Source: Shouchella lonarensis (GTDB lineage Bacteria > Bacillota > Bacilli > Bacillales > Bacillaceae_D). From it: a DNA stretch of 64,000 bases. The DNA lies in assembly GCF_900096965.1 (NCBI RefSeq), contig NZ_FMYM01000001.1, forward strand, positions 248,001-312,000, in the 5' to 3' direction. The notes under the pieces were generated by a model. The model saw only the letters and a program-made list of their open reading frames with translations, searched no databases and had not been told where the DNA came from. A program made the position numbers and the translations under genes. Position 1 is the first letter of the stretch. Every line of letters starts with the position of its first letter. Below, piece by piece: positions 1 through 8,144 of this stretch.

Positions 1-542
1 AAGGCGCACTTAAAATTGTTGTGTCAGACGTGACGCGTGGACGGATTGTTGTTTTACCTGATGATCTAAAAGATTATGGCATTATCCCTGAAAAATATAG
101 CGTTGCCCGTGCAGTGCGAATGAGCTGCAGCATTCCTTATTTTTTCGAACCCGTGAAGTTGCATCATAAAACAGTTGATCGCGGTGTGTCATATATTGTT
201 GATGGTGGCTTGTTAAGCAATTTCCCAATGTGGATCTTTCATGATAGAAAAAAAACCCCTCGTCGTCCTGTAGTTGGTTTCCAATTGTCCCCACAGTTAG
301 AAGAGGAACCGCCTCATCAAATTTATAATGCATTTGATATGTATAAGGCGGTGTTTGACACAATGATGAGTGCGCATGATAAGCGTTACATTAGCAAGGA
401 GCACGCGAAAAATATTGTATTCATTCCCGTGGATACGGTAAAAGTGACTGACTTTTCAGTTACAGATGTGGAGAAAGAGGCCATGATTGCAGTGGGGCAC
501 GAAAAAACAGCAGCATTTCTAGAAAATTGGCCTTCTTCTTAA
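1..542 (+). CDS. yqhO: Patatin-like phospholipase, YqhO type (5' end outside window)
   Basis: This is the C-terminal part of a patatin-family serine acyl hydrolase; the reading frame is open from base 3 and runs to a TAA at 540-542, so the nucleophile-elbow half lies upstream of the window. The visible part contains the family hallmark AVRMSCSIPYFFEPV followed by VDGGLLSNFP, where the Asp of the DGG motif is the second member of the Ser-Asp catalytic dyad. Family members hydrolyse acyl esters of phospholipids; the substrate here is unknown. It is followed by yqhP (opposite strand), yqhR, yqhT and efp, the B. subtilis order, which supports the yqhO name. yqhQ and aroQ, present in B. subtilis between these genes, are absent here. 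Confidence 0.85.
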   Translation, partial: GALKIVVSDVTRGRIVVLPDDLKDYGIIPEKYSVARAVRMSCSIPYFFEPVKLHHKTVDRGVSYIVDGGLLSNFPMWIFHDRKKTPRRPVVGFQLSPQLEEEPPHQIYNAFDMYKAVFDTMMSAHDKRYISKEHAKNIVFIPVDTVKVTDFSVTDVEKEAMIAVGHEKTAAFLENWPSS

Positions 543-563
543 TGATGACGATAAAAATGGTGA

Positions 564-926
564 TTAAGCTTTCCACTTTCGTGTCTTATTGCTTTTCTTT
601 CCTTCTATAACTGTGAGGTGAGGCTGGTCACGACGTGCAAGCTTAGACTTACGTGCAAGTTGACGTTTATTTTGTTGTTTATTCGGTTTCACGGTACTTG
701 TGCGTTGTGCTTTTTTAATTTGTGCACGTGTGGGACCTGACTGCCTTTTTGGAAACAAAGATGTTTTCTGTTGTTGTGAGACGATGAGGCGATACACGAT
801 GTACATGACAGCACAAATACCAGCGATAAAGATGGTGTGTTGAACGAACCCGAGAATATTCGTGGCGATGCCAATCACGGCAAGAATGAGGATGGTCATG
901 AGAATAAAGCGCATCGTACGTGTCAT
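564..926 (-). CDS. yqhP: YqhP-like small membrane protein with basic tail
   Basis: A 120-residue protein if started at the ATG at 924-926. It has two hydrophobic segments near the N-terminus (about residues 4-22 and 28-46) followed by a long Lys/Arg/Gln-rich tail, the layout of the YqhP (SA1362-like) family of unknown function. It converges on yqhO with only 21 bp between stops. The start is unusual: a consensus Shine-Dalgarno sequence (GGGAGGTGA on the minus strand, 962-970) is separated from this ATG by a perfect 26-bp palindrome (934-959). A GTG at 963-965 is in frame but lies inside the Shine-Dalgarno sequence itself. Function is not known; identity rests on topology and position next to yqhO and yqhR. 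Confidence 0.7.
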   Translation of the reverse strand: MTRTMRFILMTILILAVIGIATNILGFVQHTIFIAGICAVMYIVYRLIVSQQQKTSLFPKRQSGPTRAQIKKAQRTSTVKPNKQQNKRQLARKSKLARRDQPHLTVIEGKKSNKTRKWKA

Positions 927-933
927 GAGGGCA

Positions 934-959
934 CTGCTACTAATGATCATTAGTAGCAG
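934..959. repeat. Perfect 26-bp palindrome between yqhP SD and start
   Basis: Bases 934-959 are identical to their own reverse complement over 26 bp (arms CTGCTACTAATGA / TCATTAGTAGCAG). On the yqhP mRNA this would form a strong hairpin directly between the Shine-Dalgarno sequence (962-970) and the ATG at 926. With the hairpin folded, the remaining spacing is about 12 nt. It could instead be a protein-binding operator. Confidence 0.8.
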
Positions 960-1200
960 ATTCACCTCCCTTCTGTATGCATGGTCTGTTTATGCGAGCG
1001 TATAGAGCTGTCAGCATTTATTTATACAAAGTATACGCTTAGTTGGCCATTGTTTCAACAAGTGTCACCGTAATTGGAAAATAGGTTCAGATATATCTTT
1101 TTCTACAAACATAATAAAAAATCCTTTCTCTAATAAGAAGAATGATAAGTGGTTGGTTTTTTTATGTATGGGCATACTTCAGTGTAGGAGGTGTGGACCA

Positions 1201-1704
1201 ATGGGTAAAAAGAAATATACAGATCACGAAATGAAGCAACAAAAACAAATGAGTTTTGCCGCAAAGACGGTTTGGATTGGTTTTATAGGTGGGCTTTTAT
1301 GGTCCTCACTAGGGTATTTTTCTCACTATTTCAATTTCATGCAGATTGGACCTGCGTTCATTTTGCAGCCATGGGCGCTAGGAGAATGGAAAAATGGGCA
1401 CCTAGGTCAAGTTGTAGGGATTTTTACCATTTCAATTGGCTCAATTGGTGTAGCTTTTTTGTACAAATGGACGTTACAAAAAATTAGTCGTGTCTGGCCT
1501 GGTTTGTTATTAGGGGCATTTATTTGGGTACTCATCTTCTATTTGTTAAATCCTTTTGTCCCACAGTGGAAACCAGTCCAGTCATATACACTCACGACAT
1601 TAATTACGTCACTTTGTTTATGTTTAGTGTATGGCTTATTTATTGGTTATTCTATTGCCTATGAGTATGCTGAGCAAAAAGCAGGACAAAAAGATTTCGG
1701 CTAA
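1201..1704 (+). CDS. yqhR: YqhR-like integral membrane protein
   Basis: A 167-residue membrane protein with four hydrophobic segments (about residues 21-40, 68-88, 98-118 and 127-150) and a charged N-terminus. The ATG at 1201 was chosen because TAGGAGGTG (1185-1193) lies 8 bases upstream; a longer in-frame reading from 1153 has no ribosome binding site. The gene sits between yqhP and yqhT exactly as yqhR does in B. subtilis, and the topology fits that family, whose function is not known. No catalytic motif is visible. Confidence 0.75.
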   Translation: MGKKKYTDHEMKQQKQMSFAAKTVWIGFIGGLLWSSLGYFSHYFNFMQIGPAFILQPWALGEWKNGHLGQVVGIFTISIGSIGVAFLYKWTLQKISRVWPGLLLGAFIWVLIFYLLNPFVPQWKPVQSYTLTTLITSLCLCLVYGLFIGYSIAYEYAEQKAGQKDFG

Positions 1705-1772
1705 ACCCTTTTCAGCGCGCCTGAAATTGTGCTACAATTCTTTTATCCACGCAAGGAAAAGAGGGGTTGCAC

Positions 1773-2846
1773 ATGGGTGCCATTGTCGAGATACAACGTG
1801 ATTTAGCTGCACACAATATTGATGGTTTATTAATTGAAACTGGGATTAATCTTCGCTATGTAAGTGGTTTTACAGGAACATCTGGTGCCCTCTTACTTAC
1901 GAAAACAGCTGCGTTTTTTGTAACTGATTTTCGTTATACAGAACAAGCAAAGGCAGAAGTGAGTGGCTGTGAGTTTGTTTGGCAAAAGGGCGCACTCGCA
2001 AGTGAAGTGGCAAACCTTGTGAAGAAGTTAGCGATTAAACGGCTTGGATTTGAAAAAGCGCGACTTACATATGAAACATATGAAACATATCAACAATTAT
2101 TACCAGAGGTCACGCTTGTACCTGTAGCAGATGTAGTGGAAACACACCGCCTTGTGAAAACAGACGCTGAACTTGTAATTATGCAGAAGGCAGCAGATAT
2201 TGCAGATGCAGCTTTTGCACACATACAAGGTTTTATTCGGCCGGGTGTGACGGAGCTCGCCGTTGCCAACGAGTTAGAATTTTTTATGCGCAAGCAAGGA
2301 GCAACTTCGTCTTCATTTGACATGATTGTCGCCTCTGGTGTACGTGGCGCTTTACCGCATGGCGTGGCGAGTGAAAAAGAAATTCAAGCTGGGGAATTGG
2401 TGACGCTTGACTACGGAGCGTACTACCAAGGATATTGTTCAGATATGACGCGAACGTTGGCTGTGGGACCGGTATCTGATCAATTACGTAATATTTATGA
2501 AACGGTACGTGTGGCGCAACAGTTAGGCATGGATGGTACAAAAGCAGGTATAACTGGACAAGAAGCAGATCGCTTGACGCGCGATTACATTGAGGAAAAA
2601 GGGTATGGTGCATATTTTGGGCATTCCACGGGTCACGGATTAGGAATGGAAGTGCATGAAGCGCCTGCGCTGTCATCCAAGTCAACGGATGTTGTATTGC
2701 GTCCAGGCATGGTTGTGACAATTGAACCAGGGATTTATGTGCCGAATGTAGGTGGCGTACGAATCGAAGATGACATCGTGATTACAGATGAAGGCAATCG
2801 ATCACTGACAAAATCACCGAAAACGTTGATTGAGCTAGATGTATAA
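1773..2846 (+). CDS. yqhT: Xaa-Pro aminopeptidase, M24B family (YqhT)
   Basis: Proline-specific metallopeptidase of the pita-bread fold that removes the N-terminal residue from X-Pro peptides in the cytoplasm. The 357-residue protein has an N-terminal creatinase-like domain (about 1-125) and a C-terminal M24 domain. The five dinuclear-metal ligands are recognisable: Asp in LDYGAYY and CSDMTRT, His in GHGLGMEVHE, Glu in TIEPGIY and in VRIEDD. The ATG at 1773 follows GAGGGG (1761-1766); an in-frame TTG at 1767 is too close to that site. It precedes efp by 85 bp, as in B. subtilis, and may be cotranscribed with it. A second M24 peptidase is encoded at 8145-9254. Confidence 0.93.
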   Translation: MGAIVEIQRDLAAHNIDGLLIETGINLRYVSGFTGTSGALLLTKTAAFFVTDFRYTEQAKAEVSGCEFVWQKGALASEVANLVKKLAIKRLGFEKARLTYETYETYQQLLPEVTLVPVADVVETHRLVKTDAELVIMQKAADIADAAFAHIQGFIRPGVTELAVANELEFFMRKQGATSSSFDMIVASGVRGALPHGVASEKEIQAGELVTLDYGAYYQGYCSDMTRTLAVGPVSDQLRNIYETVRVAQQLGMDGTKAGITGQEADRLTRDYIEEKGYGAYFGHSTGHGLGMEVHEAPALSSKSTDVVLRPGMVVTIEPGIYVPNVGGVRIEDDIVITDEGNRSLTKSPKTLIELDV

Positions 2847-2931
2847 AGACATTGGCGGCAAGCTATGGTATAGTAAACATGGTTGTGGTTGGTAAAGTGC
2901 AAAGCAATAGTCCAAAAGTCGGAGGGAAAAC

Positions 2932-3489
2932 ATGATTTCAGTAAATGATTTTAAAACAGGTTTAACAATTGAAGTAGATAACGGCATTTGGCAAGTCATA
3001 GACTTTCAGCATGTTAAACCGGGTAAAGGCGCTGCTTTTGTCCGCTCTAAACTACGTAACTTGCGAACGGGAGCAATCCAAGAAAAGACGTTCCGCGCCG
3101 GGGAAAAAGTAGCGAAAGCACATATTGAAAATCGCCGTATGCAGTATTTATACGCAAGTGGTGATACACATACATTTATGGATAGTGAGACATACGAACA
3201 ACTGGAACTTCAAAGTGGACAAATCGAATACGAGCTAAAGTTTTTGAAAGAAAATATGGATGTACACATTATGACGTATCAAGGCGAAACGATTGGTGTA
3301 GAAGTACCAAACACGGTGACGCTCGTTGTTACTGAAACGGAGCCAGGCATTAAAGGTGACACAGCATCTGGTGGCACGAAACCAGCAACAGTTGAAACGG
3401 GTTTAACTGTTCAAGTGCCATTCTTTGTAAACGAAGGGGACAAGCTCATTATTGACACACGAAATGCTTCTTACATTTCGCGAGGGTAG
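2932..3489 (+). CDS. efp: Translation elongation factor P
   Basis: EF-P relieves ribosomes stalled on polyproline stretches. The 185-residue length is standard. Three beta-barrel domains are expected; the KOW-like N-terminal domain carries [10 protein letters not shown], with Lys32 at the loop tip that is modified in Bacillus (5-aminopentanol in B. subtilis). The C-terminal signature around [21 protein letters not shown] is intact. The start is the ATG at 2932 behind GGAGGG (2922-2927). It follows yqhT as in B. subtilis. A weak hairpin with a T-run follows at about 3499-3530. Confidence 0.97.
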   Translation: MISVNDFKTGLTIEVDNGIWQVIDFQHVKPGKGAAFVRSKLRNLRTGAIQEKTFRAGEKVAKAHIENRRMQYLYASGDTHTFMDSETYEQLELQSGQIEYELKFLKENMDVHIMTYQGETIGVEVPNTVTLVVTETEPGIKGDTASGGTKPATVETGLTVQVPFFVNEGDKLIIDTRNASYISRG

Positions 3490-3551
3490 AGAGCAACAGA
3501 CAGCGCACATCCACGTGGGCTGTTTTTACATTTAGTAGAGGGGGAATTTAG

Positions 3552-4526
3552 GTGGAACCATCGGTGTATTTGTACCAAATATTAGATGAACAAGCAGAAA
3601 GACTAGAACAAGGTACGTCATTCACCTATTTAGAAGCCATTGCGAAAATAGGTAACGGCTTATTTACAGGAGAGGCGCCTCGTCAGCTTGACGCAACGGC
3701 ATTTCGTAAGGTATATGAACAATTCAAGCAGCAACAATGGCTACCAGAAGATGTGCGCAAAGCGTTCAGGCTTGCTTGTTTAAAAGGGATGAAAGGTCAG
3801 GTGCAAGCACATCATGAAATGACACCTGATAGCGTCGGCTTTTATATGAGCTACCTGGTGAATAAATGTATGAGTAATCGGGAGGAAGCGTGTGAATTGT
3901 TGGACATCGCTGCTGGAGCGGGCAATTTATTATTTACGATTTGCAATCATGCAGCATCCCCTGTTCACGCATCAGGCATCGAAGTCGATGAAACGTTGCT
4001 CCATATCGCTTACGCAAGTGCAAATTTGCAACAACGTGAAGTATCACTGTTACATCAAGATAGTTTAAAAGTGACGATGCCTGCCGTTGATATGGTCGTA
4101 AGCGATTTGCCGGTGGGTTATTATCCGGACGATGACCATGCAAAAACCTATCGGTTGGCAGCAGACAAAGGGCGTTCTTATGTACATCATTTGTTCATTG
4201 AGCAAAGCATCCGTATGCTGAAACCAGCTGGTTATGCTGTTTTGTTAGTGCCAAATCATCTATTTACAAGCGAGCAAGCACCCAAGTTGCATCGTTTCTT
4301 AAAAGAAGAGGCACTCGTTTTAGCGTTATTACAATTGCCAACGTCCATGTTTCAAAGTGAACAGCATGGCAAAAGTATTTTATTACTGCAAAAGAAAACC
4401 ACGGGGACGCGCATCCCGCGCCAAGCGTTGTTAGCAGAGCTGCCTTCTTTTACAAACGAAGAAGCATTAAAACAAATGACGCAACGGATGAATGTGTGGT
4501 TTGCGGAGCAGTTGGGGATAGAGTAG
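3552..4526 (+). CDS. ytxK: Class I SAM-dependent methyltransferase, YtxK type
   Basis: A 324-residue protein resembling the N6-adenine methylase subdomain. An N-terminal helical part (1-95) is followed by the SAM-binding motif LLDIAAGAGNLLFTI (about residues 117-131), an acidic residue after strand 2 (GIEVDE) and a catalytic-loop-like DLPVGYY in the place of the NPPY motif of DNA methylases. The replacement of NPPY by DLPVGYY is typical of YtxK and leaves the real substrate uncertain. It starts at GTG 3552 behind GAGGGGG. It lies upstream of ackA, as in B. subtilis, separated by about 215 bp with a terminator-like hairpin. Confidence 0.88.
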   Translation: MEPSVYLYQILDEQAERLEQGTSFTYLEAIAKIGNGLFTGEAPRQLDATAFRKVYEQFKQQQWLPEDVRKAFRLACLKGMKGQVQAHHEMTPDSVGFYMSYLVNKCMSNREEACELLDIAAGAGNLLFTICNHAASPVHASGIEVDETLLHIAYASANLQQREVSLLHQDSLKVTMPAVDMVVSDLPVGYYPDDDHAKTYRLAADKGRSYVHHLFIEQSIRMLKPAGYAVLLVPNHLFTSEQAPKLHRFLKEEALVLALLQLPTSMFQSEQHGKSILLLQKKTTGTRIPRQALLAELPSFTNEEALKQMTQRMNVWFAEQLGIE

Positions 4527-4594
4527 TCTGTTCTTTGTAATATCCACGGACGCGAGTAACTGGGCTCCCTTTAAGTGGGGCAACCTAAATTTGA

Positions 4595-4635
4595 CCGCCC
4601 TACCTATCAAGGCTAAGTTGTAGGGGGCGGTTTCG
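4595..4635 (+). terminator. Terminator-like hairpin after ytxK
   Basis: CCGCCCTAC (4595-4603) pairs with GTAGGGGGCGG (4620-4630) with a 2-nt bulge, followed by a short TTT. It separates ytxK from ackA. Confidence 0.5.
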
Positions 4636-4743
4636 TTATGTCTGAAGAAATTTGGAAAAAGAAATTGTCGCTGTATGCTTGAAACGAGCGAAGGGGCATG
4701 CTTAAATAGAGAAGGAGTATAAAAAAGGGAGTGCGAATAAATA

Positions 4744-5934
4744 ATGGGAAAAGTTATCGCGATTAACGCGGGCAGCTCATCGCTAAAGTTTCAATTGCTG
4801 TCGATGCCAGAAGAAATGATTTTAACAAAAGGGCTTGTCGAGCGGATTGGATCGAATGAAGGTGTATTTACGATTGAAGTCAATGATCAATCATATACAG
4901 TTACTGAACCAATTTTAAATCATGGGGTTGCAGTGAAGAAATTATTGGAACAGTTAACATTACAAAATATTATTGATTCGTTAGATGAGATTGAAGCAAT
5001 TGGACATCGCGTCGTACACGGGGGCGAAAAGTTTAATGACTCCGTCGTCATTACTGATGAGGTACTTGCAGGAATTGAGGAAGTGAGTGAACTTGCACCA
5101 CTTCATAATCCGGCAAATATAACGGGGATTAAAGCTTTCAAAGAAGTATTACCGAACGTGCCAGCAGTAGCGGTATTTGATACAGCTTTTCATCAAACGA
5201 TGCCAGAAAGTGCGTATTTATACAGCTTGCCTTATGAGTATTATGAGAAGTACGGCATTCGTAAATATGGATTTCATGGTACGTCACATAAATATGTGTC
5301 ACAGCGAGCAGCAGAATTATTAGAAAGACCAATAGAAGACTTACGTATTTTATCATGTCACTTAGGCAATGGCGCAAGCATTGCGGCGATTAAAGGGGGT
5401 AAATCGATTGACACGTCGATGGGATTTACGCCACTTGCAGGTGTAACGATGGGGACGCGATCTGGCAACATTGATCCAGCGCTCATTCCATTTATTATGG
5501 AAAAAACGGGACAATCTGTCGATGAAGTGTTAGCGATGCTTAATAAAGAAAGTGGTTTGCTTGGTATTACAGGCACATCGAGTGATTTACGTGATATTGA
5601 AGCAGCTGCAAGTAAAGGGGACGAACGGGCGCAAATTGCACTTGAAGTGTTTACGTCTCGAATCCATAAATATATTGGCTCGTATTCGGCACGTATGGGT
5701 GGTGTTGATGCGATCGTGTTCACGGCTGGCATCGGTGAAAATAGTTCCGTCATTCGTGAGCGTGTGTTAAAAGGATTGGAATTTATGGGTGTATGTGCGG
5801 ACTTAACGAAGAACAATGTTCGTGGTAAAGAAGCATTCATTCAAACGGAAACGTCACCTGTGAAAATTATGATCATCCCGACAAACGAAGAGGTAATGAT
5901 TGCGCGGGATACGGTGAGGTTGACGTCGAAATAA
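4744..5934 (+). CDS. ackA: Acetate kinase
   Basis: Converts acetyl phosphate and ADP to acetate and ATP in overflow metabolism. The 396-residue length is normal for the ASKHA-fold family. Visible motifs are the N-terminal [12 protein letters not shown], the substrate-binding [24 protein letters not shown], the phosphate-binding HLGNGAS and [14 protein letters not shown], and the adenosine-binding FTAGIGENS. It starts at ATG 4744 behind GGGAGTG. It stands alone with terminators on both sides. A catabolite-control (cre) box was looked for in the 200 bp upstream and no good match was found. Confidence 0.97.
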   Translation: MGKVIAINAGSSSLKFQLLSMPEEMILTKGLVERIGSNEGVFTIEVNDQSYTVTEPILNHGVAVKKLLEQLTLQNIIDSLDEIEAIGHRVVHGGEKFNDSVVITDEVLAGIEEVSELAPLHNPANITGIKAFKEVLPNVPAVAVFDTAFHQTMPESAYLYSLPYEYYEKYGIRKYGFHGTSHKYVSQRAAELLERPIEDLRILSCHLGNGASIAAIKGGKSIDTSMGFTPLAGVTMGTRSGNIDPALIPFIMEKTGQSVDEVLAMLNKESGLLGITGTSSDLRDIEAAASKGDERAQIALEVFTSRIHKYIGSYSARMGGVDAIVFTAGIGENSSVIRERVLKGLEFMGVCADLTKNNVRGKEAFIQTETSPVKIMIIPTNEEVMIARDTVRLTSK

Positions 5935-5948
5935 GTTGTTGTTTACCT

Positions 5949-5985
5949 AAAAGGGTCAGATAAAAGGTCTGGTCCTTTTTGTGTA
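5949..5985 (+). terminator. Intrinsic terminator of ackA
   Basis: AAAAGGGTCAGA pairs with TCTGGTCCTTTT (12 bp with two G-U pairs), followed by T5. Confidence 0.75.
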
Positions 5986-6054
5986 TGCAGGATTTGACGA
6001 TTAGAAGCGCGAATGAAAGAGAGAGCAGTACAGGAAGTGAGGAGGAAAAGGAAA

Positions 6055-6822
6055 ATGGATGTTCAGCGAGAAGTTATGATGAGTGTGGCGCAATTTGAAG
6101 ACGCCCTTTATAAGATAGCACGCGAGGATAACAAGAAAATAACACAACAGTCACTTTTACCGATTGAAAAACACTTTTACGGGAAAGTTGATGCGCTGAT
6201 GATTCAATTGCAAAATATATTTTTGGAATGGCATAGAGTAAGCGAAAAATGTACCGTTGTATCACTCTCAGATGAAGCAACGTTATCCGTGTGGAAATCA
6301 CATGCCTCATCTGTTCGCGTACATGAAGCAGCATGGCGGTTGCTATCTCTTGCACAAGGCGCATATGCAAATGCGAATCGGCTAGGGGCGGCGCTTGATA
6401 TTCCAGCACAAGCATGGCTCCATATCCAGGCGGTTGCTTGCCTTGCGCATGCATATGGTTTTTCTATTAAGTCCCCGTTGGAGTCATTTTACGCGATACG
6501 TTTGATGTATATTGGCTATTTGCCGAAACAGGACCAGTGGCGTGAATGGTCGGTATTGTTAGATGAGTTGCGTGAACATGAGAAAGGTCAATTATTGTAT
6601 CGCGCAGAAAAAGAGATTTCCCGCCGCGAAATTACATCAGCCCTTTGCCTGCAACTGTTAAAGATTGGCTTATGTATGCGTGGCAAACGAACGCGGTGGG
6701 TCGCAGTAAGTGCAGGTGGCGTGATAAACTACCAGTATGCGAGAAATGTGATTGCTTTAGCGAAAGCTTTTTATCAAAAGCGGTGGCTAATGCGGCAAAA
6801 AAACATGCAAGTTACTGGATAG
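6055..6822 (+). CDS. EcsC-family protein (tentative)
   Basis: A 255-residue cytoplasmic-looking protein. Its N-terminal half has an EcsC-like pattern (LLPIEKHFYGKVDALMIQLQ) and the middle carries the GAALDIPAQAWLHIQAVACLAHAYGFSI stretch in which EcsC proteins have a conserved helix-rich motif with a YG near the end. The function of this family is poorly defined; EcsC of B. subtilis accompanies an ABC transporter, but there is no transporter beside this gene. The ATG at 6055 is preferred over 6013 because GAGGAGG (6040-6046) precedes it at the right distance. It ends 19 bp before the SDR gene and is probably cotranscribed with it. Confidence 0.5.
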   Translation: MDVQREVMMSVAQFEDALYKIAREDNKKITQQSLLPIEKHFYGKVDALMIQLQNIFLEWHRVSEKCTVVSLSDEATLSVWKSHASSVRVHEAAWRLLSLAQGAYANANRLGAALDIPAQAWLHIQAVACLAHAYGFSIKSPLESFYAIRLMYIGYLPKQDQWREWSVLLDELREHEKGQLLYRAEKEISRREITSALCLQLLKIGLCMRGKRTRWVAVSAGGVINYQYARNVIALAKAFYQKRWLMRQKNMQVTG

Positions 6823-6841
6823 TGGAAAAGGAGCGATTGCG

Positions 6842-7594
6842 ATGAGGCATGTATTCATTACAGCAGGAACGAAAGGGCTTGGCTTAAAAGTAACAGAAAC
6901 ATTTTTACAAAAAGGATATCAAGTTACAGCAACATATTATCAAGATCATGCACGCGCAGAAGAATTGGTCGCAAGGTGGCCAGCGACTCAACTCCAGCTC
7001 ATTCAAGCGGATATGGCAAAGAAAGCGGATGTAAAGCGGGCCGTGGCAGCAGCGATGACATTTGTAGATAAAATTGACATTTGCATACATAATGCAGGAC
7101 CGTACATTTTTGACCGGAAAAAGTTGATTGATTATAGTGATGAAGAATGGGTGAAGATGATAGATGGAAATTTAAGTTCTGCTTTTTATTTGTTAAAAGA
7201 AGTTGTCCCATTCATGAGAGCGCGGCAGTTTGGACGGATCGTGTTTTACGGTTTCCAAGGGGCGAATCATGCCCCCGGGTGGACGTATCGCGCTGCTTAT
7301 GCAGCAGCAAAAGTTGGGCTCGTTTCGTTAATGAAAACAGTGTCGATCGAAGAAGCAAACGCGGGAATTACCGCGAATATGGTTTGCCCGGGAAATATTA
7401 TTGGCGAAATGAAAGAAGCATCCATTGAAGAGGCGCGGACACGTCCAGATAAAGAGACACCGATCGGTCGGTCGGGAACAGGAGAAGACATTGCCCGGAC
7501 TGTCTTGTTTCTTTGTGAAGATGATGCAGATATGGTGACGGGCACGGTAGTCGAAGTGACCGGTGGTGTAGATGTGATCAATCGCTATCGTTAA
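6842..7594 (+). CDS. ytkK: SDR-family oxidoreductase, FabG-like (YtkK)
   Basis: A 250-residue short-chain dehydrogenase/reductase. The NAD(P) glycine motif TAGTKGLGLK is at residues 7-16, the structural NAG is in CIHNAGPYIF, and the catalytic Tyr-Lys pair is in YAAAKVG. The C-terminus has the usual substrate-loop pattern and GGVDVINRY end. Sequence resembles 3-oxoacyl-ACP reductases, but isolated SDRs like this often act on other substrates. The gene is in the ytkK position relative to ytkL and ytoI of B. subtilis. The start ATG at 6842 follows AAAAGGAG and overlaps nothing. Confidence 0.85.
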   Translation: MRHVFITAGTKGLGLKVTETFLQKGYQVTATYYQDHARAEELVARWPATQLQLIQADMAKKADVKRAVAAAMTFVDKIDICIHNAGPYIFDRKKLIDYSDEEWVKMIDGNLSSAFYLLKEVVPFMRARQFGRIVFYGFQGANHAPGWTYRAAYAAAKVGLVSLMKTVSIEEANAGITANMVCPGNIIGEMKEASIEEARTRPDKETPIGRSGTGEDIARTVLFLCEDDADMVTGTVVEVTGGVDVINRYR

Positions 7595-7624
7595 GCATAA
7601 ATAACACTTTGGAGGAAATATTAC

Positions 7625-7652
7625 AGGAGATGACATGCCGTCGTCTCCTTAA
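7625..7652 (+). other. Hairpin after ytkK
   Basis: GGAGATGAC and GTCGTCTCC flank a 5-base loop (about 7627-7649). There is no proper T-run, so a role as terminator is uncertain; it may be a processing or stability element. Confidence 0.4.
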
Positions 7653-7686
7653 CTGTGTTTGAAGTAATATACGGAGGTGTAAAAGA

Positions 7687-8073
7687 ATGACGAAGCAAGT
7701 GACAAAGGTATGCATGCTTGTAGGGTGTATGTGGCTGCTTGTATATGGACATATGCACGCTGTATCAGGGACAGATTTAATGCAAGCTTTTTCTATGCGG
7801 GTGACGGTCTTTTCAGAAGGGACGACCTATGAATGGGAATATGATAATCCAAACCATTTTGAGTATGAAATAGGTAAAAAAGTGATGAAAGGTGCAGACG
7901 CCAAACCCGAGGTAGAACGCATTATGGAGCGTTTACGTTTGTCGGAGCATACGAGTAAAGAAGTGTACGCAAAGCGGATGAAGAAAATATTTCCTGAAAT
8001 GAAAAAGTTAGAGATACGATGGGTGAATGCCAAAAGCGAACGTTACACATGGTTGTGGGAGAAGGGTGCATAG
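7687..8073 (+). CDS. Secreted or lipid-free exported protein, YusW-like (tentative)
   Basis: A 128-residue protein with a hydrophobic N-terminal export signal (residues about 8-27). The mature part has the pattern of the YusW-like domain: a strand pair FSMRVTVFSEGTTYEWEYDN, then an acidic helix with KPEVERIMERLRL, then a C-terminal strand ending in W-rich WLWEKG. No catalytic residues are apparent. The start ATG at 7687 follows GGAGGTG. It ends at a bidirectional terminator shared with the convergent peptidase gene. Function unknown. Confidence 0.6.
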   Translation: MTKQVTKVCMLVGCMWLLVYGHMHAVSGTDLMQAFSMRVTVFSEGTTYEWEYDNPNHFEYEIGKKVMKGADAKPEVERIMERLRLSEHTSKEVYAKRMKKIFPEMKKLEIRWVNAKSERYTWLWEKGA

Positions 8074-8080
8074 TATCGAT

Positions 8081-8128
8081 AAAAAGCCATCTATGAGTGA
8101 AGCACAGTTCACTCGTAGACGGCTTTTA
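8081..8128. terminator. Bidirectional intrinsic terminator
   Basis: AAAAGCC.TCTATGAGTGAA pairs with TTCACTCGTAGA.GGCTTTT around a 6-base loop; A- and T-runs on both flanks serve the two convergent genes. Confidence 0.85.
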
Positions 8129-8144
8129 GTTTCTTTCATACCCG

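Noticed and set aside
1767..2846. TTG 1767 as yqhT start
   Set aside because: It abuts the GAGGGG binding site; ATG 1773 has correct spacing.
4530..4640. GC-rich paired segments before ackA as a possible riboswitch
   Set aside because: Only one hairpin is clear and it looks like a terminator for ytxK; no conserved motif of a known riboswitch was seen. A 14-codon ORF just after it has no proper ribosome binding site.
4640..4743. Possible cre box upstream of ackA (TGAAACGAGCGAAG)
   Set aside because: It lacks the central CG alignment and right half of the CcpA consensus.
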